DNA of 64,000 bases, taken from contig CAZQIC010000007.1 of assembly GCA_964593555.1 (NCBI GenBank), positions 1 through 64,000 of the forward strand, in the 5' to 3' direction. Below the pieces are notes generated by a model, which worked only from the letters and a program-made list of their open reading frames with translations, was not told the origin of the DNA and made no database searches. This document shows, in pieces, positions 38,138-48,600 of this stretch. The DNA comes from CAZQIC01 sp964593555. GTDB lineage: Bacteria > Bacteroidota > Bacteroidia > JAFLBG01. Made by a program: the position numbers and the translations under genes. Each line of letters opens with the position of its first letter. The first letter of the stretch is position 1.

Positions 38138-39679
38138 ATGTCTGATACCCACAAAACTGATCTTTTTGAACTCATCAAGTCGATGACTATGAGTGAAAAA
38201 CGTTATTTCAAACTATTCGCTGCTCGTCACACCATTGGTAAAAAAAATAATTACATCCGCCTGTTCGAAGCCGTAGAAAAACAAAAAACATATGACGAAA
38301 AAAAACTAATACAAACAGAAAATTATTTAAGCCAATTCGCCGTAATCAAAAAAAATCTTTATGATACTGTTTTAAAAAGCCTGGATGCCTTCAACTACCA
38401 CATCTCAGAAGAAAGAGAGGTAATGAACACAATAAACCAAATACAAATTTTGTACAACAAAGGCCTTTACAAACAATGCGAAAAATTGGTTGTGAATACA
38501 ATTGTAAAAGCTAAGCAACTTGATTTGCTTAAACTTCAATACATTCTGAATGAATGGCAATTAAAACTAATCGTAGCACAAGATCGGTTCAACACGGATG
38601 AAAAAAATATTGTTTCAGTGGAAATGGATAAGGAGCAAATACAAACACTGCTTATACAACAGGAAGAATATAGGTTCACCAATATAAAACTACACCATAA
38701 AATAAGAATATCCGCCGTATTACGGAACGACCAAACCAGGAAACAGATAGAAACCATTTTTAGTAAAATTTCAAAAAAAACCACGCCTCCATCTCATAAT
38801 TTTGTAAGTTGTTTCTACTATTACAATATTCATTACCTATACCATTATTCATTCACACGCTTTACAGAAGCTTACCATTATATAAACAAAGCGCATTCGC
38901 TGTTCGAAGAGCATCCCGCGCAAAAAAATGAATGTAACGACATGTTCATCAATACTATTTTTAACAAAATTTCTGTAGAGAATAATTTAAGAACGTTTGA
39001 GGAGGCATTAAAGTCGGTAAAATATTTAAAGACTTTGGAAATAAGGAACACTCCCCTTAAAAATTCTCTTTTTTTTCGTACCGTTATTTATGAACTATCT
39101 ATCTATTGCCTTTCTATCGATTTTAATACTGGATATAAAAGAATAAAAGAGCTTGAGCGGTTTTTCGCATCATCCGAACTTGACTCGGCGAACATCTCTA
39201 CTTGGTACGTTGTACATTACCAGGCAGCGTTTTTATGCATTGGCGCTGAACAATTTAAAATGGCAAACAAATTTTTAAATAAAATTGTTAATCGGCCAAC
39301 GCAGACCGACAGCCGTACTGATATCGTTTGTTATTCAAAGATATTGTTGCTGCTCTCTCATTACGAACAAGGAAGCACAGATCACCTGGAATACGCAGTC
39401 AAATCTGTTTACCGTTTCCTCCTAAAGAAAGACATGTTATTTGCATTTGAAAAAGCGATTCTTAAGTTCATTAAAAAAATGCCAACACTTGACTCAAAAG
39501 ACCTTACCATAAAGGCCTTTAAAAGGTTGAAGAATGAGTTGGAGGATATAATGAAAGACCCCTATGAGCGTGGGGCAATGGAATATTTCGACTTTATTTC
39601 CTGGCTCGAAAGTAAAATTTACAAACGTCCATTTAATGAATTGATCAAAGAAAAAATCAAGAGTGGAGAATACTCATAA
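38138..39679 (+). CDS. ~500-aa helical repeat protein (family member 3 of 3)
   Basis: A 513-residue soluble helical protein, paralogue of the protein at 31098. N-terminus TDLFELIKSMTMSEKRYFKL is followed by a helix pair with LSQFAVIKKNLYDTVLKSLD, then a long series of amphipathic helices with Tyr/Leu-rich repeats, and a C-terminal IMKDPYERGAMEYFDFIS / WLESKIY block. It starts 123 bases from the ATG of the divergent giant gene. TATTTTTG at 38125-38132 resembles a -7 element but lies only 5 bases before the ATG, and no TTTG sits at the right distance. No catalytic motif is seen. A role as scaffold or regulator for the giant protein is inference. Confidence 0.75.
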   Translation: MSDTHKTDLFELIKSMTMSEKRYFKLFAARHTIGKKNNYIRLFEAVEKQKTYDEKKLIQTENYLSQFAVIKKNLYDTVLKSLDAFNYHISEEREVMNTINQIQILYNKGLYKQCEKLVVNTIVKAKQLDLLKLQYILNEWQLKLIVAQDRFNTDEKNIVSVEMDKEQIQTLLIQQEEYRFTNIKLHHKIRISAVLRNDQTRKQIETIFSKISKKTTPPSHNFVSCFYYYNIHYLYHYSFTRFTEAYHYINKAHSLFEEHPAQKNECNDMFINTIFNKISVENNLRTFEEALKSVKYLKTLEIRNTPLKNSLFFRTVIYELSIYCLSIDFNTGYKRIKELERFFASSELDSANISTWYVVHYQAAFLCIGAEQFKMANKFLNKIVNRPTQTDSRTDIVCYSKILLLLSHYEQGSTDHLEYAVKSVYRFLLKKDMLFAFEKAILKFIKKMPTLDSKDLTIKAFKRLKNELEDIMKDPYERGAMEYFDFISWLESKIYKRPFNELIKEKIKSGEYS

Positions 39680-39797
39680 CTTTTCCATGATGTTCTGGCT
39701 CCTGGCAATTCATCTCATTCAGATTTTGAATTTTACCCTAAAATGTTCTTTTTATTTCATTTTTGCTATCTGGTTCTATTGTTTTAAGCCGAATAGC

Positions 39798-39805
39798 TAT
39801 ATTTG
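39798..39805 (+). promoter_or_regulatory. probable -7 promoter element of holB
   Basis: TATATTTG matches TAnnTTTG, 7 bases before the ATG at 39813. There is no good -33 TTTG at 19-21 bases; the nearest is ATTG at 16. Short leader or leaderless transcript is possible. Confidence 0.4.
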
Positions 39806-39812
39806 AAACTAC

Positions 39813-40955
39813 ATGCTCTTTAAAGATATTATAGGACAACAAAACGCAAAGCGGAGACTCATACAAACCGTTAGCGATGGGCGCATTAGCCATGCTCAGC
39901 TTTTTCTTGCACCGGTAGGTTCCGGTGGACTTGCGTTAGCCATTGCATACGCGCAATATATTTCCTGTACAAACAGGAGTGAAAATGATTCCTGCAATGA
40001 ATGCCTTTCTTGTGTCAAATACAATAAGCTTGTACACCCCGATCTGCACTTTGCGTACCCGGTAGCTATTTCAAAAGACGTAAAAGTGAGTACGCATGTA
40101 TTACCACAATGGAGAGAGTTTGTGCTTGGCAATCCCTACTTTACTTTATTCGAATGGTTTGAACAGCTGGAAGCCGAGAACAAACAATCTATCATTGGGG
40201 CAGATGAAAGCGCAGAGATCGTCAGGAAATTAAATCTTACTACCTACGAAGCGGAATATAAGATCATGATCATCTGGATGGCAGAAAAAATGAACCAAGC
40301 CTCTGCCAATAAACTATTAAAAATATTGGAAGAGCCGCCTGAAAAAACTTTATTCATTCTTGTTTGTGAAAGCGAAGAACAAATGCTGGCCACCATTTTA
40401 TCGAGAACACAGTTAGTACGCATTAGCAGAATCACTGACAATGATCTGTGCGAAGGATTAATTTCTAAATACGGCATTAGTCAGCAGGAGGCATCACGCA
40501 TTGCGTTTCTAGTAGAAGGACGTGTGAATGAAGCCATACATATTATTAAGCAGGAAAACACTGAGGTCGAAAATTTTGAATTGTTCAAAGACTGGATGCG
40601 GATCTGTCTTAAGTTTGATACCCAAAAAGTAACACGTTGGATAGAATCAGTTGCAACCATAGGACGCGAACAACAAAAAAATTTCCTCGCCTATTCTATT
40701 CAAATGCTGCGTTCATGCTTAATGAAAAATTACGGTGCTGCAGATCTCACAAGAGTTGAAGGAGAGACCGGTGACTTTATTGAAAAATTCTCTCCATTTA
40801 TTCATGGCAGCAATTGTGAAGCTTTTGTGAATGAACTTAATAAGGCCAGTTTTCATATTGAGAGAAATGCCAATCCTAAAATTCTCTTTATGGACCTCAG
40901 CCTTAAAGCAAATGAACTCCTCAATATGAAGGAGTTAGCGACTCATGGCGCATAG
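39813..40955 (+). CDS. holB: DNA polymerase III subunit delta' (clamp loader)
   Basis: A 380-residue AAA+ clamp-loader subunit. Opening FKDIIGQQNAKRRLIQTV and SHAQLFLAPVGSGGLALAIA are typical of delta'. The P-loop has Gly in place of the Walker A Lys, as expected for a non-ATP-hydrolysing delta'. A zinc module follows with C52, C61, C64 and C67. Further on are IMIIWMAEKMNQASANKLLK and LEEPPEKTLFILV plus ILSRTQ, the SRC-like block of clamp loaders with a changed Cys. It is first of the housekeeping run with ricT, gldH, gltX and folB, an arrangement I know from other Bacteroidota. Confidence 0.93.
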   Translation: MLFKDIIGQQNAKRRLIQTVSDGRISHAQLFLAPVGSGGLALAIAYAQYISCTNRSENDSCNECLSCVKYNKLVHPDLHFAYPVAISKDVKVSTHVLPQWREFVLGNPYFTLFEWFEQLEAENKQSIIGADESAEIVRKLNLTTYEAEYKIMIIWMAEKMNQASANKLLKILEEPPEKTLFILVCESEEQMLATILSRTQLVRISRITDNDLCEGLISKYGISQQEASRIAFLVEGRVNEAIHIIKQENTEVENFELFKDWMRICLKFDTQKVTRWIESVATIGREQQKNFLAYSIQMLRSCLMKNYGAADLTRVEGETGDFIEKFSPFIHGSNCEAFVNELNKASFHIERNANPKILFMDLSLKANELLNMKELATHGA

Positions 40956-41057
40956 TAATAGGCGCGTATAAAAGCGACATTCTCGCAAATAATGTTAAAT
41001 TTGTAACCCCCATATTATAAGGGGATTATCTATTAATTCACCTAACACTCAATATAA

Positions 41058-42239
41058 ATGGCTTGTGGAGGATGTAGTTCTGGAAGAGGTTGCAGTACCG
41101 CAACAAACGGTTTGCCTACGGGCTGTCGGAATAACGGCGCTTGTGGTACAGGCGGGTGCAACAAATTAAATGTATTTGATTGGTTGGCAAATATGGCTTT
41201 GCCTGGTGGACAAGCGCCATTCGATTGCGTGGAGATACGTTTCAAAAATAGCCGTAAAGATTTTTTCAGGAATGTAAATAACCTGCCTTTATATACAGGT
41301 GATGTTATTGCTGTAGAGGCATCTCCGGGCCATGATATTGGTATTGTTTCTCTTAACGGTGAATTGGTGCGTACTCAAATGAAGAAGAAAGGTGTTGACC
41401 CGGCCTCTCAGGAAATAAAAAAAATATACCGTAAGGCAAAGCAAAACGATATTGATAAATGGAAAGAGGCGCAGGCACTGGAGGTAGATACTATGTACAA
41501 GGCGCGTACCCTTGCATTACGACTTGGATTGCAAATGAAAATAAGTGATGTAGAATATCAAGGCGATAAAACAAAAGCGATTTTTTATTATACTGCTGAT
41601 GCGAGAGTGGATTTCCGTGAGCTGATAAAAGTAATGGCACAGGAATTCAGTGTGAGAATTGAAATGCGGCAAATAGGCGCTCGCCAGGAAGCCAGCAGGC
41701 TTGGTGGTATTGGCTCCTGTGGAAGAGAACTTTGCTGCTCTACCTGGTTAACAGATTTCAGAACAGTTTCAACTTCCGCGGCACGCTATCAGCAACTTTC
41801 ACTTAACCCGCTGAAGCTCGCAGGGCAATGTGGTAAATTAAAATGCTGTCTTAATTACGAGCTAGACAGCTACATGGACGCGATAAAAGATTTTCCGGAT
41901 TCATCTGTAAAACTTGTTACAAAAAAGGGAGATGCGATACACCAAAAGACAGATATTTTTAAACGTAAACTTTTTTACGCATACACATTCGATCTCGGAA
42001 ATTTTATTCCTATTTCGGTTGAGCGCGTAAAAGAAATACAGGAACAGAATAAAAATAATATCCTCCCTGAAGACATCGCTGAAAAAATAATTGAAGAAAA
42101 AAAAATAAAATTACCCGACTACGAGAACGTAGTTGGCCAGGACAGTCTTACTCGTTTTGATAAAACGAAAAAGAAAAAAAAGAAAAAATCCAGAAAGAAA
42201 TTTAATACTCATGAATCCCGCCCGCCACGCAATCCATAA
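41058..42239 (+). CDS. ricT: PSP1-domain regulatory iron-sulfur protein RicT
   Basis: A 393-residue cytoplasmic protein of the PSP1/YaaT (RicT) family. The central PSP1 domain contains YYTADARVDFRELIKVMAQE, then GSCGRELCCSTWL and LAGQCGKLKCCLNYEL, the Cys-rich segments that bind Fe-S clusters in the Bacillus RicAFT complex, which acts on RNase Y and mRNA maturation. The N-terminus adds a Cys/Gly-rich tail (MACGGCSSGRGC...) and the C-terminus a Lys-rich tail (KKKKKKKSRKKF), both seen in Bacteroidota versions. TAAATTTG at 40996 may be its -7 element. The downstream gldH gene begins inside its last 29 bases. Confidence 0.93.
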   Translation: MACGGCSSGRGCSTATNGLPTGCRNNGACGTGGCNKLNVFDWLANMALPGGQAPFDCVEIRFKNSRKDFFRNVNNLPLYTGDVIAVEASPGHDIGIVSLNGELVRTQMKKKGVDPASQEIKKIYRKAKQNDIDKWKEAQALEVDTMYKARTLALRLGLQMKISDVEYQGDKTKAIFYYTADARVDFRELIKVMAQEFSVRIEMRQIGARQEASRLGGIGSCGRELCCSTWLTDFRTVSTSAARYQQLSLNPLKLAGQCGKLKCCLNYELDSYMDAIKDFPDSSVKLVTKKGDAIHQKTDIFKRKLFYAYTFDLGNFIPISVERVKEIQEQNKNNILPEDIAEKIIEEKKIKLPDYENVVGQDSLTRFDKTKKKKKKKSRKKFNTHESRPPRNP

Positions 42240-42702
42240 AGGCTTAATTTTTATTTCTATTCTGTTACTTGCGGTATTGGTACAATCGTGTGACAGTAAC
42301 CGCATTTACGAACACAACGTACAGATCACTGACCAGCTTTGGGACAGTACAGAAAAAATTGTTTGTGAGGTAGATGTTACTGATACTGTTTCGCCAGTAG
42401 CCTTTTATATAAATGTCCGCCACGCTGATGGTTATCCATATAGCAACTTATATATGTTCATCCGCACCGATTTCCCAAATGGGAAAAAAGCAATAGACAC
42501 ATTGGAATGTCCTCTTGCTGATGAAACAGGGAAATGGCTGGGCAAAGGATTAGGAGATATTTATGACTGCCAGATCCTCTTTAAAAAAAGAACACGTTTC
42601 CCTATAAGCGGAAAATATAAATTCACAATTGAACAAGCCATGCGTGTAGATAAACTGCCGCTAATAATGGATGTCGGACTTCGTATAGAGAAACAAGAGT
42701 AA
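42211..42702 (+). CDS. gldH: gliding motility lipoprotein GldH
   Basis: A 163-residue lipoprotein. From the ATG at 42211 it has a short positive N-end, a hydrophobic stretch and the lipobox VLVQSC. The mature part (HNVQITDQLWDSTEKIVCEV ... FYINVRHADGYPYSNLYMFI ... LECPLADETGKWLGKGLGDI) is the GldH signature, ending IMDVGLRIEK. GldH is needed for gliding in Flavobacterium and is linked to T9SS function. The reading frame stays open upstream to 42133, but those 26 codons overlap ricT and read as a basic, non-signal sequence. Placement after ricT is conserved in many Bacteroidota. Confidence 0.93.
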   Translation: MNPARHAIHKGLIFISILLLAVLVQSCDSNRIYEHNVQITDQLWDSTEKIVCEVDVTDTVSPVAFYINVRHADGYPYSNLYMFIRTDFPNGKKAIDTLECPLADETGKWLGKGLGDIYDCQILFKKRTRFPISGKYKFTIEQAMRVDKLPLIMDVGLRIEKQE

Positions 42703-42709
42703 TAGTTAA

Positions 42710-42777
42710 TTGTTGATTGTTGATTGTTAAAAACAATTTATCCAACAATTGACAACAAAGAACCGACAACAAAGAAC
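42710..42777. repeat. short repeats in the gldH-gltX spacer
   Basis: A 7-base tandem (TTGTTGA TTGTTGA TTGTT, 42710-42728) is followed by a near inverted copy (CAACAATTGACAA) and by GACAACAAAGAAC twice in tandem (42751-42763 and 42765-42777). The block fills the 83-base spacer. Confidence 0.7.
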
Positions 42778-42785
42778 TAACAAAA

Positions 42786-44330
42786 ATGGAAAACAGAAAA
42801 GTCAGAGTACGATTTGCACCAAGCCCCACAGGACCTTTACACATTGGCGGCGTAAGGACAGCATTGTACAATTATTTATTTGCAAAAAAACATGGTGGAG
42901 ATTTTATCCTGCGAATTGAAGATACTGACCAGGGAAGATTTGTGCCTGGTGCTGAGGAATATATTGTTGAATCGCTAAAATGGTCTGGCATATCACCCAA
43001 TGAAGGCGTAGGTTTTGGAGATGGTTCTTATGCGCCCTACAGGCAAAGTGACAGGAAACCTATGTACAGGCAATATGCGGAACAACTTATAAATAGCGGT
43101 AACGCATATTATGCATTTGATACTTCGGAAGAATTGGATGCTATGCGTAAACGCATTGAAGCTGCAGGAGGAACTTCTTCTTACAACGCGATCACAAGAC
43201 AATCCATGAAAAATTCAATTAGCCTTTCCGAAGATGAGGTGAAAAAATTATTAGATGCTGGCACACCATATGTGGTGAGAATGAAAATTCCACGCAATGA
43301 AGAAATTCGAGTGAACGATATTATAAGGGGATGGGTTGTTGTAAACAGTTCACAGATGGATGATAAAGTATTATTTAAATCTGATGGTATGCCTACTTAT
43401 CATTTGGCAAATATCGTTGATGATTATACCATGAAAATTACTCATGTAATACGTGGAGAAGAATGGTTGCCTTCTGCCCCACTGCATGTTTTGTTGTACA
43501 GGTATTTAGGATGGGAAGATGTAATGCCTCAATTCGCTCACTTACCTTTATTGCTTAAGCCCGATGGCAATGGAAAACTGAGCAAGCGCGATGGCGACAG
43601 ATTGGGTTTCCCTGTATTTCCGTTGGAGTGGAAAGATCCTTCTTCAGGAGAAATTTCTTCAGGATATAGAGAGAAAGGATATTATGCGGATGGATTTATC
43701 AATATGCTCTCGTTATTGGGATGGCACAGCAGCGGCAACCAGGAATTATTTACGCTCGATGAATTAGCTAACGAATTTTCATTGGAGCGTGTGAGTAAAT
43801 CCGGTGCAAAATTTGATCCCGAAAAAGCGAAATGGTTCAACCAACAATACTTGCGCAAACGCAGCGATGAGGAATTAGCAAAAGCCTGGATGCCTGAATT
43901 AGAATCAAAGGGAATTAAAACTGATCTCGCTTTTGCGGCAAAAGTTATTTCATTGATAAAAGAAAAAGCCTTTTTTGCTCATGAGTTCTGGAGTCTTGGT
44001 AGTTTCTTTTTTCAACAGCCTGAAGTATATGATAAAGATGTTATCAAAAAAAGATGGAGTGAAAACAGCGCAAACTTTTTTACAGAACTAAAAAATGCAT
44101 TCAGCACTTTAAATTCATTCACAGCTATTGAAACCGAAAACACATTTAAAGCCACCGCAGAAAAATTAGGAATTGGCGCAGGACAAGTAATGCAATTATT
44201 CCGTGTATGTGTAAGCGGCCTGGGTGGCGGCCCCGTATTGTTTGATATGGTGGCGCTATTAGGGAAAGAAGAAGTAATGAATAGATTGGATAAAGCAGTA
44301 AAAATATTAGGAACTAAAGTTGCACAATAA
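42786..44330 (+). CDS. gltX: glutamyl-tRNA synthetase
   Basis: A 514-residue class I aminoacyl-tRNA synthetase charging tRNA(Glu). The HIGH-type motif is RFAPSPTGPLHIGGVRTALY (residues 9-28) and the KMSKS-type motif is KLSKRDGDRLGFP near residue 265. Other GltX segments are DTDQGRF, DDYTMKITHVIRGEEWLPS and MPQFAHLPL. An insertion around residues 278-298 (LEWKDPSSGEISSGYREKG) is typical of Bacteroidota versions. The C-terminal anticodon-binding domain ends QVMQLFRVCVSGLGGGPVLF. The folB gene follows two bases after the stop. Confidence 0.97.
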   Translation: MENRKVRVRFAPSPTGPLHIGGVRTALYNYLFAKKHGGDFILRIEDTDQGRFVPGAEEYIVESLKWSGISPNEGVGFGDGSYAPYRQSDRKPMYRQYAEQLINSGNAYYAFDTSEELDAMRKRIEAAGGTSSYNAITRQSMKNSISLSEDEVKKLLDAGTPYVVRMKIPRNEEIRVNDIIRGWVVVNSSQMDDKVLFKSDGMPTYHLANIVDDYTMKITHVIRGEEWLPSAPLHVLLYRYLGWEDVMPQFAHLPLLLKPDGNGKLSKRDGDRLGFPVFPLEWKDPSSGEISSGYREKGYYADGFINMLSLLGWHSSGNQELFTLDELANEFSLERVSKSGAKFDPEKAKWFNQQYLRKRSDEELAKAWMPELESKGIKTDLAFAAKVISLIKEKAFFAHEFWSLGSFFFQQPEVYDKDVIKKRWSENSANFFTELKNAFSTLNSFTAIETENTFKATAEKLGIGAGQVMQLFRVCVSGLGGGPVLFDMVALLGKEEVMNRLDKAVKILGTKVAQ

Positions 44331-44332
44331 CA

Positions 44333-44683
44333 ATGGGTATCGTTAGAGTTGAGGGAATCCAGCTGCGAGCCTACCATGGCTGCATGGAAGAAGAAGCCAC
44401 TGTAGGCAGTAATTATATTGTGGATGTTGTTGTTGACGCAGATTTTACGGAAGCGGCAAAAACAGATGACCTTTCTAAAACGGTAGACTACGTAGACATT
44501 TACAATATTGTAAAAAAAGAAATGGACATCCGTTCCAAGTTAATTGAACATGTGGCCCAGCGAATTGCCGATTCCATTAAAAAAAATATTTCGCGGGTAT
44601 TGTCTGTTTCAGTAACAGTAAAAAAATTGAATCCGCCTATTGGCGGATTCGTAGAAAAAACTTCAGTGACTATTCAGTCTTGA
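44333..44683 (+). CDS. folB: dihydroneopterin aldolase
   Basis: A 116-residue folate-pathway enzyme that splits 7,8-dihydroneopterin. Family features are GIQLRAYHGCMEEEATVGSN (with the catalytic-site Tyr/His-Gly and Glu), DLSKTVDYVDIYNIV, LIEHVAQRIADSI and the final VSVTVKKLNPPIGGFVEKTSV, where the Lys is catalytic. Length fits the family (about 120). It is translated just after gltX and is the end of the plus-strand housekeeping run; its stop lies 3 bases from that of the next, convergent gene. Confidence 0.95.
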   Translation: MGIVRVEGIQLRAYHGCMEEEATVGSNYIVDVVVDADFTEAAKTDDLSKTVDYVDIYNIVKKEMDIRSKLIEHVAQRIADSIKKNISRVLSVSVTVKKLNPPIGGFVEKTSVTIQS

Positions 44684-44686
44684 TCC

Positions 44687-45556
44687 TTACTGTATAATTA
44701 TTTTTTTAACTAACTCGTAAGACAATCCATTTACTTTTACGAAGTATACTCCTTTGGAAAACCCAGCCGCAGGAATAGATTCCATACATTCACCTGAATT
44801 ACCACTTTGTAGTTTGTAAGAAGCCTGCAATTGTCCTATTGCATTATATACCTCAGCAGTAACTTTTCCGGATTGCGGTATCAACGCATATTTAAAATTT
44901 AATGAATTACCCGCAACATTATAAAAAGCATTAAAATTAATATTACCTGAATTTATTTGAATGCCCACAGGTGTATAATACACTTTCATTCGCACGTGAT
45001 CAATATAAGCGGTCCTCGTTACAGAAGCATCGGTATTTACTACTTTTATTGCTACCCCAAACGCAGTATCATTCACATCTGTGGCAGTAAGTGTTGCACC
45101 CCAATTATCGCTTGGTCCTCCATAGGTCGTATAGGCTTTTACCAATGGCCAAACACCACTCGATGCCTTATTGCTACCTGTTGTGTTATTAGCTACAACC
45201 AATTGTATAACCGAATCCTTTATAACTCCATAAGAAGACGCTTTCCTCTCTACATCCGCTTCAACACCATCTATAGTTGCACCGGCCGGAACTGTAAACC
45301 CAAATTTTTCAACAAACAAATATCTGGAGAAGAAACAGGTGTTTTGAAAACAAAAACCCGACTCTCGAAGACCAATAGAAGCAAGGTTTCCATCGCTCGC
45401 AAAAACACTATCTCCTTTCGTCCAGCTGGCTCCCCCGCAGGCTAAACAAGCGGCAGCAGGATCAAACGCAGTAGCAGGATCATTTGGCCCCTGGCTTTGA
45501 GCAAACGATTGAATCGAAAAAACGCTGATTATTATACATAGTAAAATTGTCTTCAT
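44687..45556 (-). CDS. secreted protein with T9SS type A sorting domain
   Basis: A 289-residue exported protein. MKTILLCIIISVFSIQSFAQ is a clean signal peptide. The middle (residues about 25-205: FDPAAACLACGGASWTKGDS ... GATIDGVEADVERKASSYGV ... YIDHVRMKVYYTPV) looks like a beta-sandwich; I do not recognise the family. The last 75 residues (LNFKYALIPQSGKVTAEVYN ... GVYFVKVNGLSYELVKKIII) form a Por_Secre_tail-type sorting domain, predicting export by T9SS and surface anchoring or release. It is a single gene, convergent with folB. Confidence 0.8.
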   Translation of the reverse strand: MKTILLCIIISVFSIQSFAQSQGPNDPATAFDPAAACLACGGASWTKGDSVFASDGNLASIGLRESGFCFQNTCFFSRYLFVEKFGFTVPAGATIDGVEADVERKASSYGVIKDSVIQLVVANNTTGSNKASSGVWPLVKAYTTYGGPSDNWGATLTATDVNDTAFGVAIKVVNTDASVTRTAYIDHVRMKVYYTPVGIQINSGNINFNAFYNVAGNSLNFKYALIPQSGKVTAEVYNAIGQLQASYKLQSGNSGECMESIPAAGFSKGVYFVKVNGLSYELVKKIIIQ

Positions 45557-45669
45557 GGGATTTATAGATTTTTTGTATTAACTAATATACTATTTCCATT
45601 TTATAATATGAACCTCTTTATCCCTTTTTGTTTCATTCTTAGAGGAAAAAGACGTAAATTAGTTATACA

Positions 45670-48600
45670 ATGTTCCCGTACACTTTACTCTACAATTACA
45701 GATATAACTCAATCCTCGAAAAGAGTTTTATTTCTACACTTGCCTTCTTTCTCGTGGCATGTATAAGCCTTTTTGCTCAACCTTCATCAACCCCCTCTAA
45801 TATGCTTCGAGGCAATGGGATGATGTTCACCGAAAATAAGGGACAGATCATAGATACGGAGGGGCATCTAAGGCCTGATATATTATATAAAGGCCAAACA
45901 TATGGTACGGATGTTTACCTGAGGAAAACAGGATTTAGTTATGTGTTAAGTAAAAGCGAAGAAAATCCTTCGAATGAGATCAACAACTACACCGAAAAAA
46001 AAGAACTGGAAAACCTAAATATTATACTTCATAAAATTGATGTTGATTTTGTTGGATGCAATACAAATACCCAGCTGGAAAATAATTCAGAAGTAGAGGG
46101 ACACTCCAATTTTTATTATCCGCATTGCTCAAAGGGAATTACCTATGTAAAATCATTCAATGAAATAATAGTAAAAAATATTTATAACAATATTAATATA
46201 AGATATTATGGCGGAAAAGAAAACGGATTAAAATATGACATTGTTGTTTTGCCTGGCGGCGATCCATCACAAATTAAAATGAAATATACCGGAGCCGAGG
46301 AAATAGTAATTAAGAATGGAGAGTTAAGAATTAAAAATTCTTTGAATGAAATAACAGAAATTCTCCCAAAAGTATACCAGAATATAAACGGAAAAATTGT
46401 TGATGTAAAAACGAAATACATTTTAGAGGGCACGACCATAAGCTTTCAACTTACAACTTATAACGCTCAACTACCCTTGATCATCGATCCCTGGATCACT
46501 TATTATGGCGGGAGTAACTGGGAGCGCTGTGCATCCATTGTTACCGACGCGAACGGAGATGTTGTTGTAACCGGAAACACTTTCTCAACAGATTTTCCAA
46601 CACAGAATGCCAGCCAGTCTGCGCATGGCGGCGGATCCTGGGATGGCCTTGTTGTAAAATTCACAAACTTAGGAGCAAGAGTTTTCGCGACTTACTTTGG
46701 CGGAAATGTAGGCGACTTTACCAAAGGGGTGGATGTTGATAATGCGAACAATATATATGTAACCGGAGGCACCGATTCCCCAAACCTTCCAACTGTAAAC
46801 CTGGCAGGAGCCTATAACCAGGCTGCATTTGCCGGCGGAACAAGCTTGGCAGGAGCTGATGCTTTCATTGCGCAATATACTCCTGCAGGAGTAATTACCT
46901 GGCTAACTTATTACGGGAGTACAGATAATGAAGAAGGTTATGATATTGCTTTGGACAATGCTAATAATATTTTTTTAGTTGGCGTTACTTACTCAACAAC
47001 TCTGCCTACTCTGTCTCCATACCAGGCTGCCAACGGCGGAAGCGGCGATGGGTTTGTAACCAAATTCAGTAGCGCAGGAGCGCTGACATGGGGAACATAT
47101 TACGGTGGAAATGATTTCGACCTTGTTAACGCAATTAATATTGACCCTACCGGCAACGTTATTATTGGCGGCATTACTAACTCTTCTAACTTTCCAATTG
47201 TATCTGCACATCAAAACACAATAGGATCAGCAGGATCAGCTGATGGTTTTGTTGCCAAACTAAGCAATGCAACAGGTACACCCTCGTGGTCTACTTTTTA
47301 TGGTGACGTTGGTTTTGGCGGCGACGTAATTTATACAGCTACAACAGATGGTACAGGAAATGTTTATGCAGGAGGACGAACTTCTTCCGCTGCGAACATT
47401 GCAACCACGGGATCTTTTCAACCGGCGAAAAATGGCTCATATGATGCATTTATTGTGAAATTTAATAGTGGCGGCGTAAGACAATGGGCAACATATATGG
47501 GTGGAGCAGCAGGATTACAAGAATATGTAACCGGACTAGCATGCGACAGTTATAACAACCTCATCGTTTCGGGTGATACATATTGTTCCGATTTCCCTGT
47601 AACAACCTGTGCATATCAAACAACCTGGGCTCCCTCAGAATGCCAGTTCTTTGCTGTGTTCTATTCCAACGGAAATCGTTTATGTTCCGGAATGCTTGGT
47701 ATCAGCGGCGGGGGTGACAAAGAAACCTTTGAAGGATTAGGAGGAAGCCTGGCGTTACATGGCTGTCACCTTTTTATGAATGCGATGTCCAATTGCGCTT
47801 ACCCGGTTTTTGGAAATGCTTTTCAAAGTACCTGCGGAGGACAAATTGATCTTTCCGTTTCTAAATTATTTATTTATAACTGTGGAGGACGAAGCCAAAA
47901 CATCCCGGATTTCAGTTCAAGAACAACCGTATGCAAAAATGATCCCGTAATATTTACTCCTACCTATTCATCATGCGATACTTCAGGACTGCAATATACA
48001 TGGACATTCTCAGGAGGAACACCAACAACTTCAACAAGTGCGAATCCCACCATAACTTATACAGCATCCGGGAATTTTAATGTTGAATTAATTATTACAG
48101 GACATTGCAGTAATGATACAGTCTTAAAGCCAGGTTATATTACAGTTACAAACAATTCCTCCTTTACCTCAACAGTTACACCCAGCGCGGGCATAACCTG
48201 TTATGGGAACAGCACTGCAAGTGCAGGTGTGAATTCAACTACAGGATCCCCATTAACATATAACTGGAGCAATGGACAGACAACACAAACAGTAAGTAAT
48301 TTACCGGCAGCAATATATACAGTTACCGTTACAGACAATAATAATTGCATATCTATTGATACCGTTATTTTTTCGCAGCCACCGGCATTAGCCATATCGC
48401 AAACCATAACAGATGCTGGTTGCACAGCAAGTACAGGTGTGATCACCACAACCATCACAGGTGGAACTTCAGCCTATACATATAACTGGAGCAATTCACA
48501 AACAACACAAACAGTAAGCAATCTACCGGCGGGCAATTATACATTAACAGTAACCGACGCTAATAGCTGTTCATTTGATACAATTATGATTGTAAATGCA

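Noticed and set aside
41058..41160. Cys/Gly-rich start of RicT as another MNIO substrate
   Set aside because: Such N-terminal Cys-rich tails are usual in Bacteroidota RicT proteins, and the MNIO operon is about 10 kb away.
44957..45445. Plus-strand frame of 162 codons
   Set aside because: Antisense to the T9SS type A cargo gene, with Cys/Ile/Arg-rich wording typical of a shadow frame.
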